DNA of 50,620 bases from SIG701 sp045544955. Lineage in GTDB: Bacteria; Bacillota; Clostridia; Oscillospirales; CAG-272. Made by a program: the position numbers and the translations under genes. Shown piece after piece: positions 15,031-23,102 of this stretch (position 1 is its first letter; every line of letters starts with the position of its first letter). The DNA lies in the NCBI GenBank assembly GCA_045544955.1, contig JAZPZY010000053.1, forward strand, positions 1-50,620. The letters run 5' to 3'. The notes beneath the pieces were generated by a model. It worked only from the letters and a program-made list of their open reading frames with translations, was not told the origin of the DNA and did no database searches.

Positions 15031-16029
15031 ATGCTGTTTTCTAAAAAATCGATCCGCGGGGCGGCCATCTTCTGCCTGTTCTCCCTGCTTCTCTCCTTTA
15101 CCGCCTGTCAAAAAGTCCCAAAGAGCACGAAGGAAGAATCGGAGGCGGTGCTTACACTGGATGAATACGCCGTTCCTTACGAACAGCTCCGCTATTTCGT
15201 TCGCAATCACATGGCGGACATGGGCGACGCCTCCTTCTGGACGGAGGAGACGGCGGCAGAAAAATCCGATGAGATTTTTGAGAAAGCGTTCTCTTCCCTC
15301 CGAGATCAGTACGCCATTCTATCTCTGGCAAAAAAATACGGCATCGAACGCACCGACAAAGCCATTGAAGAACTGGTGGACGGACAGGTGGAGGCCATGA
15401 TGTCGGGATACGATTCCGTCTCCGCCTACGTGGAAGACATGCGGGCAAATCATCTGACGGACAGCGCGTACCGCTTTCTTCTGACGGTCAACGCCGTAAG
15501 CGAAGAACTGTATTACGCCATGCTGGAGGCCGGCGACGTGGAGCCGGACGATACCGTGATCGAGCCCCTTATCCGGGGGGACGAGTTCGTGCGGGTAAAG
15601 CAGATCCTCATCGCCAACGATCCGGGAGAGGACAAAGCCCAAAACCGCCAGAAGGCGGAAGAAGCACAAAAGCGTGCCGCCGCCGGCGAGGATTTCGACG
15701 CTTTGGTGAAGGAATACGGCGAGGATCTCTATATGTTCAACAACCCCGACGGCTACTATATCTGCCGGGGCGTGTGGTACCGTGCCTTTGAGGACGCCGC
15801 CTTCTCTCTCAAAACAGGCGAGGTCAGCGGCGTGATCGAAACCTCCGCCGGGTACAGCGTGCTCGTCCGCTGTGAAAAAGAGGACCGCTACATTGACACC
15901 CATCTGGAGGATCTGTGCGACAGTTACAGGGACGCCCAGTTCTCCCTTGCCATTGAAAAGAAAGCTGCCGAAATGGTTCTCAAGACCAACGACACCTTTG
16001 CAGCCTACTCCCTTTTGACCATAGACTGA
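15031..16029 (+). CDS. PpiC/SurA-type peptidyl-prolyl isomerase lipoprotein
   Basis: 332 residues. The signal peptide ends in the lipobox FTAC, so the protein is expected on the outer face of the membrane, where PrsA-like foldases help exported proteins fold. The N-terminal half is helical and SurA/PrsA-like; the parvulin domain spans about residues 185-290 (VRVKQILIAND, KAAAGEDFDALVKEYGED-like segment, then FSLKTGEVSGVIETSAGYSVLV). The ATG at 15031 is preferred over a GTG at 15019 because GAGG precedes it and the signal peptide then has normal length. It leads an operon with the two following genes (22-base gap, then 4-base overlap). Confidence 0.85.
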   Translation: MLFSKKSIRGAAIFCLFSLLLSFTACQKVPKSTKEESEAVLTLDEYAVPYEQLRYFVRNHMADMGDASFWTEETAAEKSDEIFEKAFSSLRDQYAILSLAKKYGIERTDKAIEELVDGQVEAMMSGYDSVSAYVEDMRANHLTDSAYRFLLTVNAVSEELYYAMLEAGDVEPDDTVIEPLIRGDEFVRVKQILIANDPGEDKAQNRQKAEEAQKRAAAGEDFDALVKEYGEDLYMFNNPDGYYICRGVWYRAFEDAAFSLKTGEVSGVIETSAGYSVLVRCEKEDRYIDTHLEDLCDSYRDAQFSLAIEKKAAEMVLKTNDTFAAYSLLTID

Positions 16030-16051
16030 CGTACACCGCCGGAGGCATTCT

Positions 16052-16984
16052 GTGAAATACTATACCTCATCCCAATACACGGGAAAAACCGTACAAAAGC
16101 GTATTCTGCGAATCGTCCTTATCACCGCCCTTGCTATCGGCATCCTTTCCGCTCTTGCGGTGCTGGGCAATCTGTTCCGGGACCGGCTGCAGCGTGCTGC
16201 CGATCTTCTGGCCCTTCAGCCCCAGGACTATTCCGTCCATACGGACAAAGCAGAGTCTGCCGCATATACCGAACCGCCAAAAAAGCAGGAGCCGTCCGTA
16301 AACGGATTCTTCGTGCCGCTGGCTCACGCATCCATCACGGACATGAAAACGCTGAACAAGGCCCTGGACGAGGCGGCCGCCTCCCACGGGGGCGTCTCTT
16401 TGACGGCGGGGGATAAAAACGGCGTCCGCTTTCAGCTGGATGGAATCGACTCCGCCGCCGCTTTGCCCAAAAAATCCGTTTTGACCAACGCCGTATCCCA
16501 GGCGGCAGACCGGCGGCTTTCGGTATGTGCCACGCTTTACACCTCCGGCTCTGCCAAAACGGACGGCTTGCTTCTGGAGCAGCTGGCCGGATGCGGCGTC
16601 ACGGAGGTGCTTCTCGCGGGACTTTGCGGCGACGCACTGGAGGCCGAGTACACCCACACGCTGCTATTGTATCTGGAGCATCTGCGAAAGACGGCGCCTC
16701 ACACGACCGTGGGCATCGCCCTTTCCCCGGCCCTGTTTCAGGATGCATCGTCAGCCGTTCATCTGGACACTCTGTTTTCCTATTTTGATTATCTGGCACT
16801 GGATCTGACTGAGGAAGAAAGCCACGAGGCGGCGCAAGAAGTCTGCACGGCACTGTACGGCAGCGTGCCGTACTACAATCTTGCCGTTTTGCTGTCCGAC
16901 GTCACGGGCGGCAATGCTTCCCCGGACGTATGGGAAGCCTGCGGCGTGCAAAACGTCCGCTTTTTGACGGAGGCCGGCCAATGA
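16052..16984 (+). CDS. Membrane-anchored protein with barrel-like external domain
   Basis: 310 residues starting with GTG 16052 after GGAGG. One hydrophobic segment (about 19-42, ILRIVLITALAIGILSALAVLG) anchors it. The external part starts VNGFFVPLAHA and repeats a pattern of strands and helices (VRFQLDG, LSVCATLYTSG, VTEVLLAGLCG, TVGIALSP, FDYLALDL, YYNLAVLL) that resembles a TIM barrel, like putative glycoside hydrolase or polysaccharide deacetylase-like domains. I see no catalytic pair that settles it. Co-transcribed between the foldase lipoprotein and the kinase-like protein. Confidence 0.7.
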   Translation: MKYYTSSQYTGKTVQKRILRIVLITALAIGILSALAVLGNLFRDRLQRAADLLALQPQDYSVHTDKAESAAYTEPPKKQEPSVNGFFVPLAHASITDMKTLNKALDEAAASHGGVSLTAGDKNGVRFQLDGIDSAAALPKKSVLTNAVSQAADRRLSVCATLYTSGSAKTDGLLLEQLAGCGVTEVLLAGLCGDALEAEYTHTLLLYLEHLRKTAPHTTVGIALSPALFQDASSAVHLDTLFSYFDYLALDLTEEESHEAAQEVCTALYGSVPYYNLAVLLSDVTGGNASPDVWEACGVQNVRFLTEAGQ

Positions 16985-18108
16985 ACCGCCCCGTATATTC
17001 CGGAATAGCGGAACCGGCCGTGCGAAGTGCTTTTCCCACCGTACAGATCGACGCCGCTTTACAGATCGTATCCGTAAACGACGCCGCCGCCAAAGCCGGC
17101 ATTCTGCCGGGCACCCGTTTTCCCACGCCCCTTTTATGGGATGCGGAGGCGTTCCCCTTATGGCACGAAAGCCTTCTCCGTATGCCGGAGGATCCCTCTG
17201 CCTTTCCCGGCGAGGGTGAACCCATCCGTCTTCGTATTTCCGCATTTCACGGATTTCATCTGGCATACGTCTCTTATCACTACGCCCTCACAGGGAACTT
17301 TGCCGAGGCCGTGCTGTTTCATTCCCACCGGGAATATATGTACGCCGCCCCGTATCTCTCCCGTCAGTTTGCCCGATGTGCCCGGGAACTGGAGGAACGC
17401 ATGTTTCAGCTGGAGGAGCGGTGCGGCACCTTTCTGCAAAAAACTGAACCTTCGCCGAAGGAAATCACGGACACGCTTCGGGAGCTGATGACAGCTGCAC
17501 TGTTTATCGGGCGTGTATTTTCGCCCGTTCTTCCCCAGAGGCAGACGGAAAAACGAAAGTTCCGGCTTTCCGCTGTTCTCAGCACCTATCTTGCCTCCGT
17601 TCTGCCCGGAATACACGGAATCGACTGCCGTATATCGTACAGTGAAGAAAAGGAAGCGGCCGATCTGCTTCTTCCCTTTGATCCATCGGCCATGTTTCTC
17701 CTGCTTACCGTCCTTTTCCGGATCCTGAACGATCTGAGCAGAGAGACAAAAGCAGACGTTTCCTTTCACAAATACGGCAGGGACGGGGAACTCCGGTTCT
17801 CCTTTCAGATCAACAGTCCGCTGCCCCCTCTGTCCCACGTATCGGATCTGACGGCACTTTCCGCTTTATTCCCCCAAAAGGAAATGCTGTTCGTTCTTGC
17901 CGATTACCTTTCCGGTATCCAGGACTGCAGTCTTGATTTTTCGGCGGATCCCCAAACCGGCGCTGCGGTGCTTTCCCTTTTCGTTCCGTACGAGAAAACC
18001 GTGCCCGATTTCAAGTCTCCCCTGGACGAAGAAGCGGCACTCCGGACGGCCGCCCGCTGTCTCAAAGGCATCCTCTTTCTGGAAGAAGCCGCCCTCAATG
18101 AACGATAA
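16981..18108 (+). CDS. Degenerate sensor-kinase-like protein
   Basis: 375 residues. The ATG at 16981 overlaps the upstream stop by 4 bases. The first ~70 residues (VQIDAALQIVSVNDAAAKAGILPG) look like a PAS domain. Then come helices, including a possible dimerisation segment (ARELEERMFQLEERCGTFLQ), and a C-terminal part laid out like a histidine-kinase ATPase domain (LLPFDPSAMFLLLTVLFRILNDLSRETKADVSF), but without a recognisable phospho-acceptor histidine or the glycine-rich ATP-lid motifs. It may be a pseudokinase or signalling scaffold. Its last 14 bases overlap the end of the opposite-strand gene 18095-18529. Confidence 0.7.
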   Translation: MNRPVYSGIAEPAVRSAFPTVQIDAALQIVSVNDAAAKAGILPGTRFPTPLLWDAEAFPLWHESLLRMPEDPSAFPGEGEPIRLRISAFHGFHLAYVSYHYALTGNFAEAVLFHSHREYMYAAPYLSRQFARCARELEERMFQLEERCGTFLQKTEPSPKEITDTLRELMTAALFIGRVFSPVLPQRQTEKRKFRLSAVLSTYLASVLPGIHGIDCRISYSEEKEAADLLLPFDPSAMFLLLTVLFRILNDLSRETKADVSFHKYGRDGELRFSFQINSPLPPLSHVSDLTALSALFPQKEMLFVLADYLSGIQDCSLDFSADPQTGAAVLSLFVPYEKTVPDFKSPLDEEAALRTAARCLKGILFLEEAALNER

Positions 18109-18529
18109 GAAGCAGAAGCAGGATCACAATCACGTCCACGCATCGATCATTCTCCAGACAAAAGAGAAGCAAGAGCCCCAAAAGCAGAAGCTCCTCCGGA
18201 TCGGCAAATACGGACGCAAGAAGCCCCTCCGGTTTCTTGCGCTCCGCTGCCGCCGCATCTTCTTTTGCAGTGCAGTCACTCCCCTTTGTGGGATCGTCCG
18301 GCGGCGGCTCTGTCTCACACGGCACCTCCGGCACCGGCTGTATTTTGGGTGCGGCTTCATACTGCACCGGCGTTCCCTCGCCGCTCACGGCGGCACGCAC
18401 GTCCTCCGGGCGTATTTCTGACGGATCCCCTGCCGTCTCCTGCCGATAGAACCGGCTTCCGCCGTACAGGGACGGAACGTTTTCCGCATAACGCGGCTCA
18501 AGCCTTACCGATCGGTTACGGCTGTACAC
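18095..18529 (-). CDS. Proline-rich protein with hydrophobic C-terminus, unknown
   Basis: 144 residues. Start set at GTG 18529: AGGAGG lies 7 bases before it, whereas the GTG two codons earlier would be only 1 base away. The N-terminal part is polar with tyrosine and arginine, the middle is proline/glutamate rich (VPEVPCETEPPPDDP), and the last ~35 residues are strongly hydrophobic (EELLLLGLLLLF, then a cysteine-containing break, then VIVILLLLLIV), probably a tail anchor. Last of three co-oriented small genes; I recognise no family. Proximity to spoVA suggests but does not prove a sporulation role. Confidence 0.68.
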   Translation of the reverse strand: MYSRNRSVRLEPRYAENVPSLYGGSRFYRQETAGDPSEIRPEDVRAAVSGEGTPVQYEAAPKIQPVPEVPCETEPPPDDPTKGSDCTAKEDAAAAERKKPEGLLASVFADPEELLLLGLLLLFCLENDRCVDVIVILLLLLIVH

Positions 18530-18542
18530 GCGCACCCCTCCT

Positions 18543-18974
18543 TTACCCCGGCTTTCCTCCGCCGAACTGACTGATAAGATCCGTCATTTCCGTTACCTTC
18601 ATGATACTGTCCACCGCATCCCTGCGGGAACTGCTGAGATAGGGTTTCAGGGCCGCCAGCAGTTTTTTTCGTTTTTCCGCATCCGAAGCAGAGTCCTTTT
18701 CCGCCCCGCCGGATTCCTTTTTTTCACCCTGCATGCCGGACAAAAGCGGTGCCAAAGCCGACATCATCTGCGGCAGCTTCGCCATCATCTCCGGCGTGAT
18801 CTGCGGCGTGGATACGCTCTGCGGTGCCGGCGATTCCTCCGGTGTCGGTGCCGTCTTTCCGGAAAGTTCTCCCAGGATTTTCCCGAAAGCGGGATTTCCC
18901 AGAATACTTGCTACTGTTTTCTGCAGATCCTCTCCGCTGATGGCGGAAAGATCCGGTTTCGTGCCGTCGCTCAT
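18543..18974 (-). CDS. Small protein of the three-gene unit, unknown
   Basis: 143 residues, soluble, no signal. It contains SGEDLQKTVASILGNPAFGKIL, a methionine-rich PEMMAKLPQMMSALAPLLSG stretch, a low-complexity charged linker and a C-terminal helical KKLLAALKPYLSSSRRDAV region. The start overlaps the stop of the preceding gene by 4 bases, and GGAGGCGG precedes it. The Leu-Pro-helical LLAALKPYLS...R pattern with a repeated amphipathic helix resembles small scaffold or coat-associated proteins of spore formers, but this is impression only. Confidence 0.7.
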   Translation of the reverse strand: MSDGTKPDLSAISGEDLQKTVASILGNPAFGKILGELSGKTAPTPEESPAPQSVSTPQITPEMMAKLPQMMSALAPLLSGMQGEKKESGGAEKDSASDAEKRKKLLAALKPYLSSSRRDAVDSIMKVTEMTDLISQFGGGKPG

Positions 18975-19219
18975 CGGAAACCGCCTCCTCTCCGCTGATT
19001 TTTATACTGTTTATACGTCTCCATGATCTCGTTGATACGGCAGATATCGTCCTCCGTGACGCTTAAAAGCGTCCTCCGTATCGCCTCGTAATCCAGCCGA
19101 TGCCGCTGACGCTCGGAAAGTTCCGCTCCCATACCAGACGCCATCATTTTCATGGTGCGAAAAAGGCGGTCGTCCGACATTTCGCTGAGGGTGCGAACGG
19201 TGTTTCTGTCCAGTTTCAT
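18971..19219 (-). CDS. Small helical protein leading the three-gene unit, unknown
   Basis: 82 residues. The ATG at 19219 has GGGGAGG upstream; an in-frame ATG 14 codons earlier lacks a ribosome site. The sequence is helical and basic (MKMMASGMGAELSERQRHRLDYEAIRRTL) and ends in GGGFR. No family recognised. The upstream sequence contains GCATATAGTG, which could be part of a -10 box, but no convincing -35 accompanies it. Divergent from the phosphodiesterase gene at 19310. Confidence 0.68.
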   Translation of the reverse strand: MKLDRNTVRTLSEMSDDRLFRTMKMMASGMGAELSERQRHRLDYEAIRRTLLSVTEDDICRINEIMETYKQYKNQRRGGGFR

Positions 19220-19309
19220 GAAAAGCCTCCCCGTTTCGTTTTTCATTTTCACTATATGCAAAAACGGCAGAGGCTGCTACTTTATCTTTGCTTTTGGAAG
19301 GAACGTCTT

Positions 19310-19828
19310 ATGAAGATTCTCGTCTTTTCCGATTCCCACGGCAACCCGGAGGCCATCCGTGCGGCACTCCGTGCCCACGGCGGCACCGCCGATCTTCTGT
19401 ATTTTCTCGGGGACGGCGTAAGGGATATTGCCGACGTTTTGGCAGACTATCCCGAGATCCCCCGCGTGATCCTCTCGGGAAACAACGACTCGGCACTGGC
19501 CGCGGCCGCCGCCGGCATAGAAATGCAGGTGGAAGATGTCCGCACGGTGGACGGGGTGAAGATTCTCGCCCTCCACGGACACACCGTACGGGTGAAATGG
19601 GGATACGACGCCCTGCTCTACCGGGCGGAGGAAGTGGGCGCGGATCTTGTGCTGTTCGGACACACGCACGTACCGGAAAACACCGCCGTGAACGGTCTTG
19701 GCGATACCGCACGGCGGATCCATCTGTTCAATCCCGGCTCCGTAGGACTCAGCATGACGCACCCCTACGGCGTCATTTATGTAATCGACGGAAAGATTTC
19801 CGCCGATCACGGAAGGAATAGTTTCTAA
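19310..19828 (+). CDS. yfcE: YfcE/MJ0936-type phosphodiesterase
   Basis: 172 residues. Calcineurin-like metallophosphoesterase of the YfcE/MJ0936 group, which hydrolyses phosphodiesters in vitro; the physiological substrate is usually unknown. Metal-site motifs in order: FSDSHGN (6-12), FLGDG, SGNND, LHGH and FGHTH, all present. Length is typical. ATG follows GGAAGG. Its stop overlaps the end of spoVAE on the other strand by 4 bases; no terminator is visible between them. Confidence 0.88.
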   Translation: MKILVFSDSHGNPEAIRAALRAHGGTADLLYFLGDGVRDIADVLADYPEIPRVILSGNNDSALAAAAAGIEMQVEDVRTVDGVKILALHGHTVRVKWGYDALLYRAEEVGADLVLFGHTHVPENTAVNGLGDTARRIHLFNPGSVGLSMTHPYGVIYVIDGKISADHGRNSF

Positions 19829-20217
19829 TTCTTCGGCTTGCCCCGGAAAAGCAGTGCGGCCAAAAGGCCAAAGAACAGTGCCGCCGCAATGCCGGCAGAC
19901 GCCGCCGTAAGTCCGCCGGAAAGTGCCCCCATAAGCCCCTTCTCGTTTACGGCGTGACGCACGCCCCGGGCGATCACGTATCCAAAACCCGTAAGAGGCG
20001 TGGACGCCCCCGCCCCGGCAAACTGCACAAGCGGCCCGTACAGACCGAGCCCGCCTAAGATCACCCCCGCCACCACGTAGGATACCAGAATCCGGGCGGG
20101 GGTGAGTTTTGTTTTATCGATCAGGATCTGGGCGATCACACAGAACACACCGCCCACCAGAAACGCCCATACGTAGGGCAAAAGACAGTCCGTTACGGTT
20201 TGCAGCCATTCGTTCAT
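19825..20217 (-). CDS. spoVAE: Stage V sporulation protein AE
   Basis: 130 residues, four or so hydrophobic segments. SpoVA proteins form the channel in the inner spore membrane that imports dipicolinic acid during sporulation and releases it at germination. SpoVAE-like features include the repeated GAGASTPLTGFGYVIARG segment. The start ATG overlaps the spoVAD stop by 4 bases. It is the last gene of spoVAC-AD-AE, the minimal clostridial set. Confidence 0.92.
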   Translation of the reverse strand: MNEWLQTVTDCLLPYVWAFLVGGVFCVIAQILIDKTKLTPARILVSYVVAGVILGGLGLYGPLVQFAGAGASTPLTGFGYVIARGVRHAVNEKGLMGALSGGLTAASAGIAAALFFGLLAALLFRGKPKN

Positions 20218-21236
20218 ACCGATGCCTCCCCGTCTTTCGTAGTGATCCGCAAGAGATGGGCAACGCCTGGAATGGATTGCCCCTGCTGTACGCTCATGGG
20301 ACTGAGCAAGGCCCCCGTCCCTATAAGAAGAATATCCCGCATGGCCCCGCACCGCAGCTGACTAAGAAGATAGCCTGCCATCACGACGCCGCTGCATCCG
20401 CAGCCGGAGCCGCCGGCGTGCTTATCCGTTTTCGCCGCGTCGTAGATCAGACAGCCGCAGTCCTTATGCACCCTTGACAGATCGTATCCGGCGGCGGCGG
20501 CGTACTCCAGAAGAATGGACGAGCCCTCTTCCCCCAGATCTCCGGTGAAGATACCGTCAAAGGAATCGGGATCCCGGTCGGTTTCGGAAAAATACCGGCA
20601 GATCGTGTCCAGTGCCGCCGGTGCCATGGCGGCACCCATATTGTTTGCATCCGAAATGCCGCGGTCCACCGTTATGCCGGGCAGTACCTCCGCGATCCGG
20701 GGCGTGCCCGGCACGCCGTTCCCGTCCAGCAGAAAGGCCGACGCCCCCGTCACCGTCCACTGGGCGGTGGGCGGACGCTGTGCCCCGTATTCCATGGGGA
20801 AGCGGAACTGCCGCTCCGCCGAGCAGTAGTGGGACGAGGTGACCGTCACCGCCCGGCCGCCGTACGCACCGCAGAAAAGGGCACCCAGCATCAGTCCTTC
20901 AGCGGCGGTGGAACAGGCACCGTACAGGCCGAAATAGGGGATACGGAACGAAAGCAGTCCGTACCCGGAGCCGGTACACTGATTAAGCAGATCCCCGGCA
21001 AACATGGCATCGATCTCACTTTCCGGCACCCCGGTCCGGCCCAGCAGCGTATTGACCGCCATTCGCTGCATCTCGCTTTCCGCCTTTTCCCAGGTATTCT
21101 GTCCGAACGTATCGTCTTTGGGATCGTGCAGATCAAAATACCCGCCCAGCGGGCCGGCCGCCTCCTCGTGTCCCACCACGGTAGCCCCGTCCGCCAGGTA
21201 CACCGGGCGGCACGGGCGAATGATTCCCTGCGTCAT
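20214..21236 (-). CDS. spoVAD: Stage V sporulation protein AD
   Basis: 340 residues, soluble, thiolase-like fold; in Bacillus SpoVAD binds dipicolinic acid at the inner spore membrane. Recognisable segments include NQCTGSGYGLLSFRIPYFGLYGACSTAAEGL and the C-terminal GGSGCGCSGVVMAGYLLSQLRCG. Full length. Lies between spoVAC (13-base gap) and spoVAE (4-base overlap), so the three are co-expressed, presumably in the forespore. Confidence 0.95.
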   Translation of the reverse strand: MTQGIIRPCRPVYLADGATVVGHEEAAGPLGGYFDLHDPKDDTFGQNTWEKAESEMQRMAVNTLLGRTGVPESEIDAMFAGDLLNQCTGSGYGLLSFRIPYFGLYGACSTAAEGLMLGALFCGAYGGRAVTVTSSHYCSAERQFRFPMEYGAQRPPTAQWTVTGASAFLLDGNGVPGTPRIAEVLPGITVDRGISDANNMGAAMAPAALDTICRYFSETDRDPDSFDGIFTGDLGEEGSSILLEYAAAAGYDLSRVHKDCGCLIYDAAKTDKHAGGSGCGCSGVVMAGYLLSQLRCGAMRDILLIGTGALLSPMSVQQGQSIPGVAHLLRITTKDGEASV

Positions 21237-21249
21237 GCGGCTTGCCTCC

Positions 21250-21696
21250 TTAAAAAAACGTAATTACGATCCAGTATACCACGCCGTACAGCACCCCTGC
21301 CGCCGTGCCGTACAGGATCACCGGGCCGGCGATGGAGAAGATCTTCGTGCCCACGCCCAAAACGAAGCCCTCGCCCTTCGTATCAATGGCAGGCGATGCC
21401 ACGGCGTTGGCAAATCCCGTAATGGGCACAAGGGTTCCCGCACCGGCGAATTTGGCGATCTTGTCAAACACCCCAAGCCCGGTAAACAGCACTGCCAGAA
21501 AGATCAGCGTAACGGAAACCAGCGTCGGCACGTTTTCCGTATGCACGCCCAGCCACTCGTACAGGGCGGAAAGCCCCTGTGCAAACGCACAGATGCCGCC
21601 GCCCACCAGAAACGCTCTGGCACAGTTCACTCCCAGGGGAGATTTTTTGGCGTGGGCATCCGCGTATTTTTTATACGTTTTACTGTCCGTATTCAT
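21250..21696 (-). CDS. spoVAC: Stage V sporulation protein AC
   Basis: 148 residues with about four to five hydrophobic segments; in B. subtilis SpoVAC acts as a mechanosensitive channel for dipicolinic acid release. It shares the family's GAGTLVPITGFANAVASPAIDTKGEGFVLGVG layout with SpoVAE. First gene of the spoVA operon; the ribosome site is weak (GTGAGAAG). A sequence fitting the sigma-G consensus lies at 21730-21759. Confidence 0.93.
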   Translation of the reverse strand: MNTDSKTYKKYADAHAKKSPLGVNCARAFLVGGGICAFAQGLSALYEWLGVHTENVPTLVSVTLIFLAVLFTGLGVFDKIAKFAGAGTLVPITGFANAVASPAIDTKGEGFVLGVGTKIFSIAGPVILYGTAAGVLYGVVYWIVITFF

Positions 21697-21729
21697 ATAT
21701 ACTTCTCACTTTTCTTTTTCCGTTTGCGT

Positions 21730-21759
21730 TAGCATGCCCCCGCCGCCGGGCAGTTATAC
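21730..21759 (-). promoter_or_regulatory. Candidate sigma-G (forespore) promoter of spoVAC-AD-AE
   Basis: On the minus strand: -35 GTATA (21755-21759), 18-base spacer, -10 CATGCTA (21730-21736). This fits the published Bacillus sigma-G consensus GHATR-N18-CATNHTA at every defined position and is placed about 35 bases before the spoVAC start, the expected regulator for spoVA genes. Confidence 0.65.
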
Positions 21760-21762
21760 ACA

Positions 21763-21793
21763 AAAAAGCACTGCCCACGCGGCAATGCTTTTT
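21763..21793. terminator. Bidirectional stem-loop upstream of spoVAC
   Basis: AAAAAGCA-CT-GCC (21763-21775) pairs with GGC-AA-TGCTTTTT (21781-21793). A-run on one side and T-run on the other would allow termination in either direction. Confidence 0.5.
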
Positions 21794-21947
21794 CGCGGAG
21801 AAATTAATTTCATAACGTAGGACGGGAGCAAGCCCCCGCCCTACGAACTCTGCGTATAGTGGATTCGGACGTCTGCCCGATTGTGCGTGGACTCCACGCA
21901 CTGTGCTTGTCTCAGACGCGGGCGTCGGAGAAGGCGGAATTAATTTG
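21777..21947. repeat. Mosaic of palindromes between spoVAC and the AraC gene
   Basis: This holds most of the 359-base gap (21697-22055). A hairpin CGTAGGACGGGAGC/GCCCCCGCCCTACG (21816-21845, two mismatches) is followed by a cruciform-like unit with GTCTG (21871-21875)/CAGAC (21913-21917) and inner GTGCGTGG/CCACGCAC (21883-21901). AATTAATTT occurs on both sides (21803-21811 and 21939-21947). The style matches the folT hairpin cluster and the small palindromic repeats of gut clostridia. Confidence 0.55.
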
Positions 21948-21973
21948 CTAAGGCTAAAAAATTATGATATAAT
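21945..21973 (+). promoter_or_regulatory. Promoter of the AraC-family gene
   Basis: TTGCTA (21945-21950), 17-base spacer, TATAAT (21968-21973); ATATAT-CCG-ATATAT follows the -10 box. Confidence 0.55.
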
Positions 21974-22055
21974 ATATCCGATATATCTTCGCAAAGAATG
22001 TCGGGATTTTCAAAACGCATTCTGATAAAATATAGGCAGACAGGAGGGATGAAGA

Positions 22056-22955
22056 ATGGATTGGATAACCGGAATGCAAAAAGCGATCGATTACATTGAA
22101 GCTAACTTGCCAGGAGAAATCAATTACGAAAAAGTGGCTGCCGAAAGCTTTTCTTCAAGCTATCATTTTCAAAGAGTATTCAGTATTCTTTGCGGATACA
22201 CGCTTGGAGAATATATTCGGCTTCGCCGTCTATCCTTGGCGGGTACAGAGCTTGCAAACGGCAAGGAAAAAGTAATTGACATTGCGCTGAGATACGGTTA
22301 CGACAGCCCCGATAGCTTTGCTAAAGCATTTCAAAAATTCCATGGCATTACTCCGTCGCAGGCGCGCGCAGACGGCAGTTTGCTCAAATCCTTCTCTCGC
22401 TTGTCAATAAAAATTTCATTGGAAGGCGGTAGCATTATGAATTATCGAATTGAAGAAAAAGATGAAATGATCTTGACGGGTTACAAGCGTCGTTTCTCCG
22501 GCATTCCCGGGGAACGTATGGAGCAAGAAAAAGAAATGTATGTAAAGACCAGACCTTTACAGTATATTCTTCAAGGTCTTTCGGGCGATGTTGTCAAAAA
22601 TTTTGATATTATTACGAATATTGATGACGAAGGCTATGATTTCTATATTGCAAGCCAATTGAACGAATACTGTCGAAAAAATCTACACAAAGACGGTATT
22701 TTGGGCGAGGAATTTGCGAAATATTATGAGCACATTACCATCCCGCCGTGTACATATGCAATATTTGAGACCGCTAAATGTGCATACCCGACAACGGTAT
22801 TTCTTGATTTAAGACGGAAAATTGCAAGCGAGTGGTTTCCCAATTCGGGATATCAGTTAAAGGATGCGCCCGAACTTGTCGTAACCCATTGGTTTGAAGG
22901 AGAAAAACGTAATCAGAGATATCGTGAGCTTTGGATTCCTATCGAAAAGAAATGA
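22056..22955 (+). CDS. AraC-family regulator with GyrI-like ligand domain
   Basis: 299 residues. The first ~105 residues are an AraC/XylS DNA-binding domain with two helix-turn-helix motifs (YEKVAAESFSSSYHFQRVFSILCG; VIDIALRYGYDSPDSFAKAFQKFHGITPSQARA). Residues about 125-295 form a GyrI-like/effector-binding domain, as in Rob- and BmrR-type regulators that sense hydrophobic drugs or metabolites. ATG follows GGAGGG. It is AT-richer than spoVA and valS on either side and has its own promoter and terminator, so it is probably acquired. No adjacent efflux pump is seen. Confidence 0.9.
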   Translation: MDWITGMQKAIDYIEANLPGEINYEKVAAESFSSSYHFQRVFSILCGYTLGEYIRLRRLSLAGTELANGKEKVIDIALRYGYDSPDSFAKAFQKFHGITPSQARADGSLLKSFSRLSIKISLEGGSIMNYRIEEKDEMILTGYKRRFSGIPGERMEQEKEMYVKTRPLQYILQGLSGDVVKNFDIITNIDDEGYDFYIASQLNEYCRKNLHKDGILGEEFAKYYEHITIPPCTYAIFETAKCAYPTTVFLDLRRKIASEWFPNSGYQLKDAPELVVTHWFEGEKRNQRYRELWIPIEKK

Positions 22956-22961
22956 TTGCTT

Positions 22962-22984
22962 GCCCCGCCACGAGCGGGGCTTTT
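22962..22984 (+). terminator. Terminator of the AraC-family gene
   Basis: GCCCCGC (22962-22968) pairs with GCGGGGC (22974-22980), followed by TTTTCT. Confidence 0.75.
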
Positions 22985-22999
22985 CTATTTTTTGCATAG

Positions 23000-23031
23000 A
23001 AAAAGCCCTCTCCTGCCGGAGAAGGCTTTTT
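23000..23031. terminator. Bidirectional terminator-like stem-loop
   Basis: AAAAAGCCCTCTCC pairs with GGAGAAGGCTTTTT over a TGCC loop with one mismatch; T-run on both strands. Confidence 0.6.
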
Positions 23032-23102
23032 CATTTTACCGCTAATTTTGCAGACCTACGCGGCAATGCTTTTTTCGTTGAAAGTTTTGGAAAGGGGTAC
23101 GA

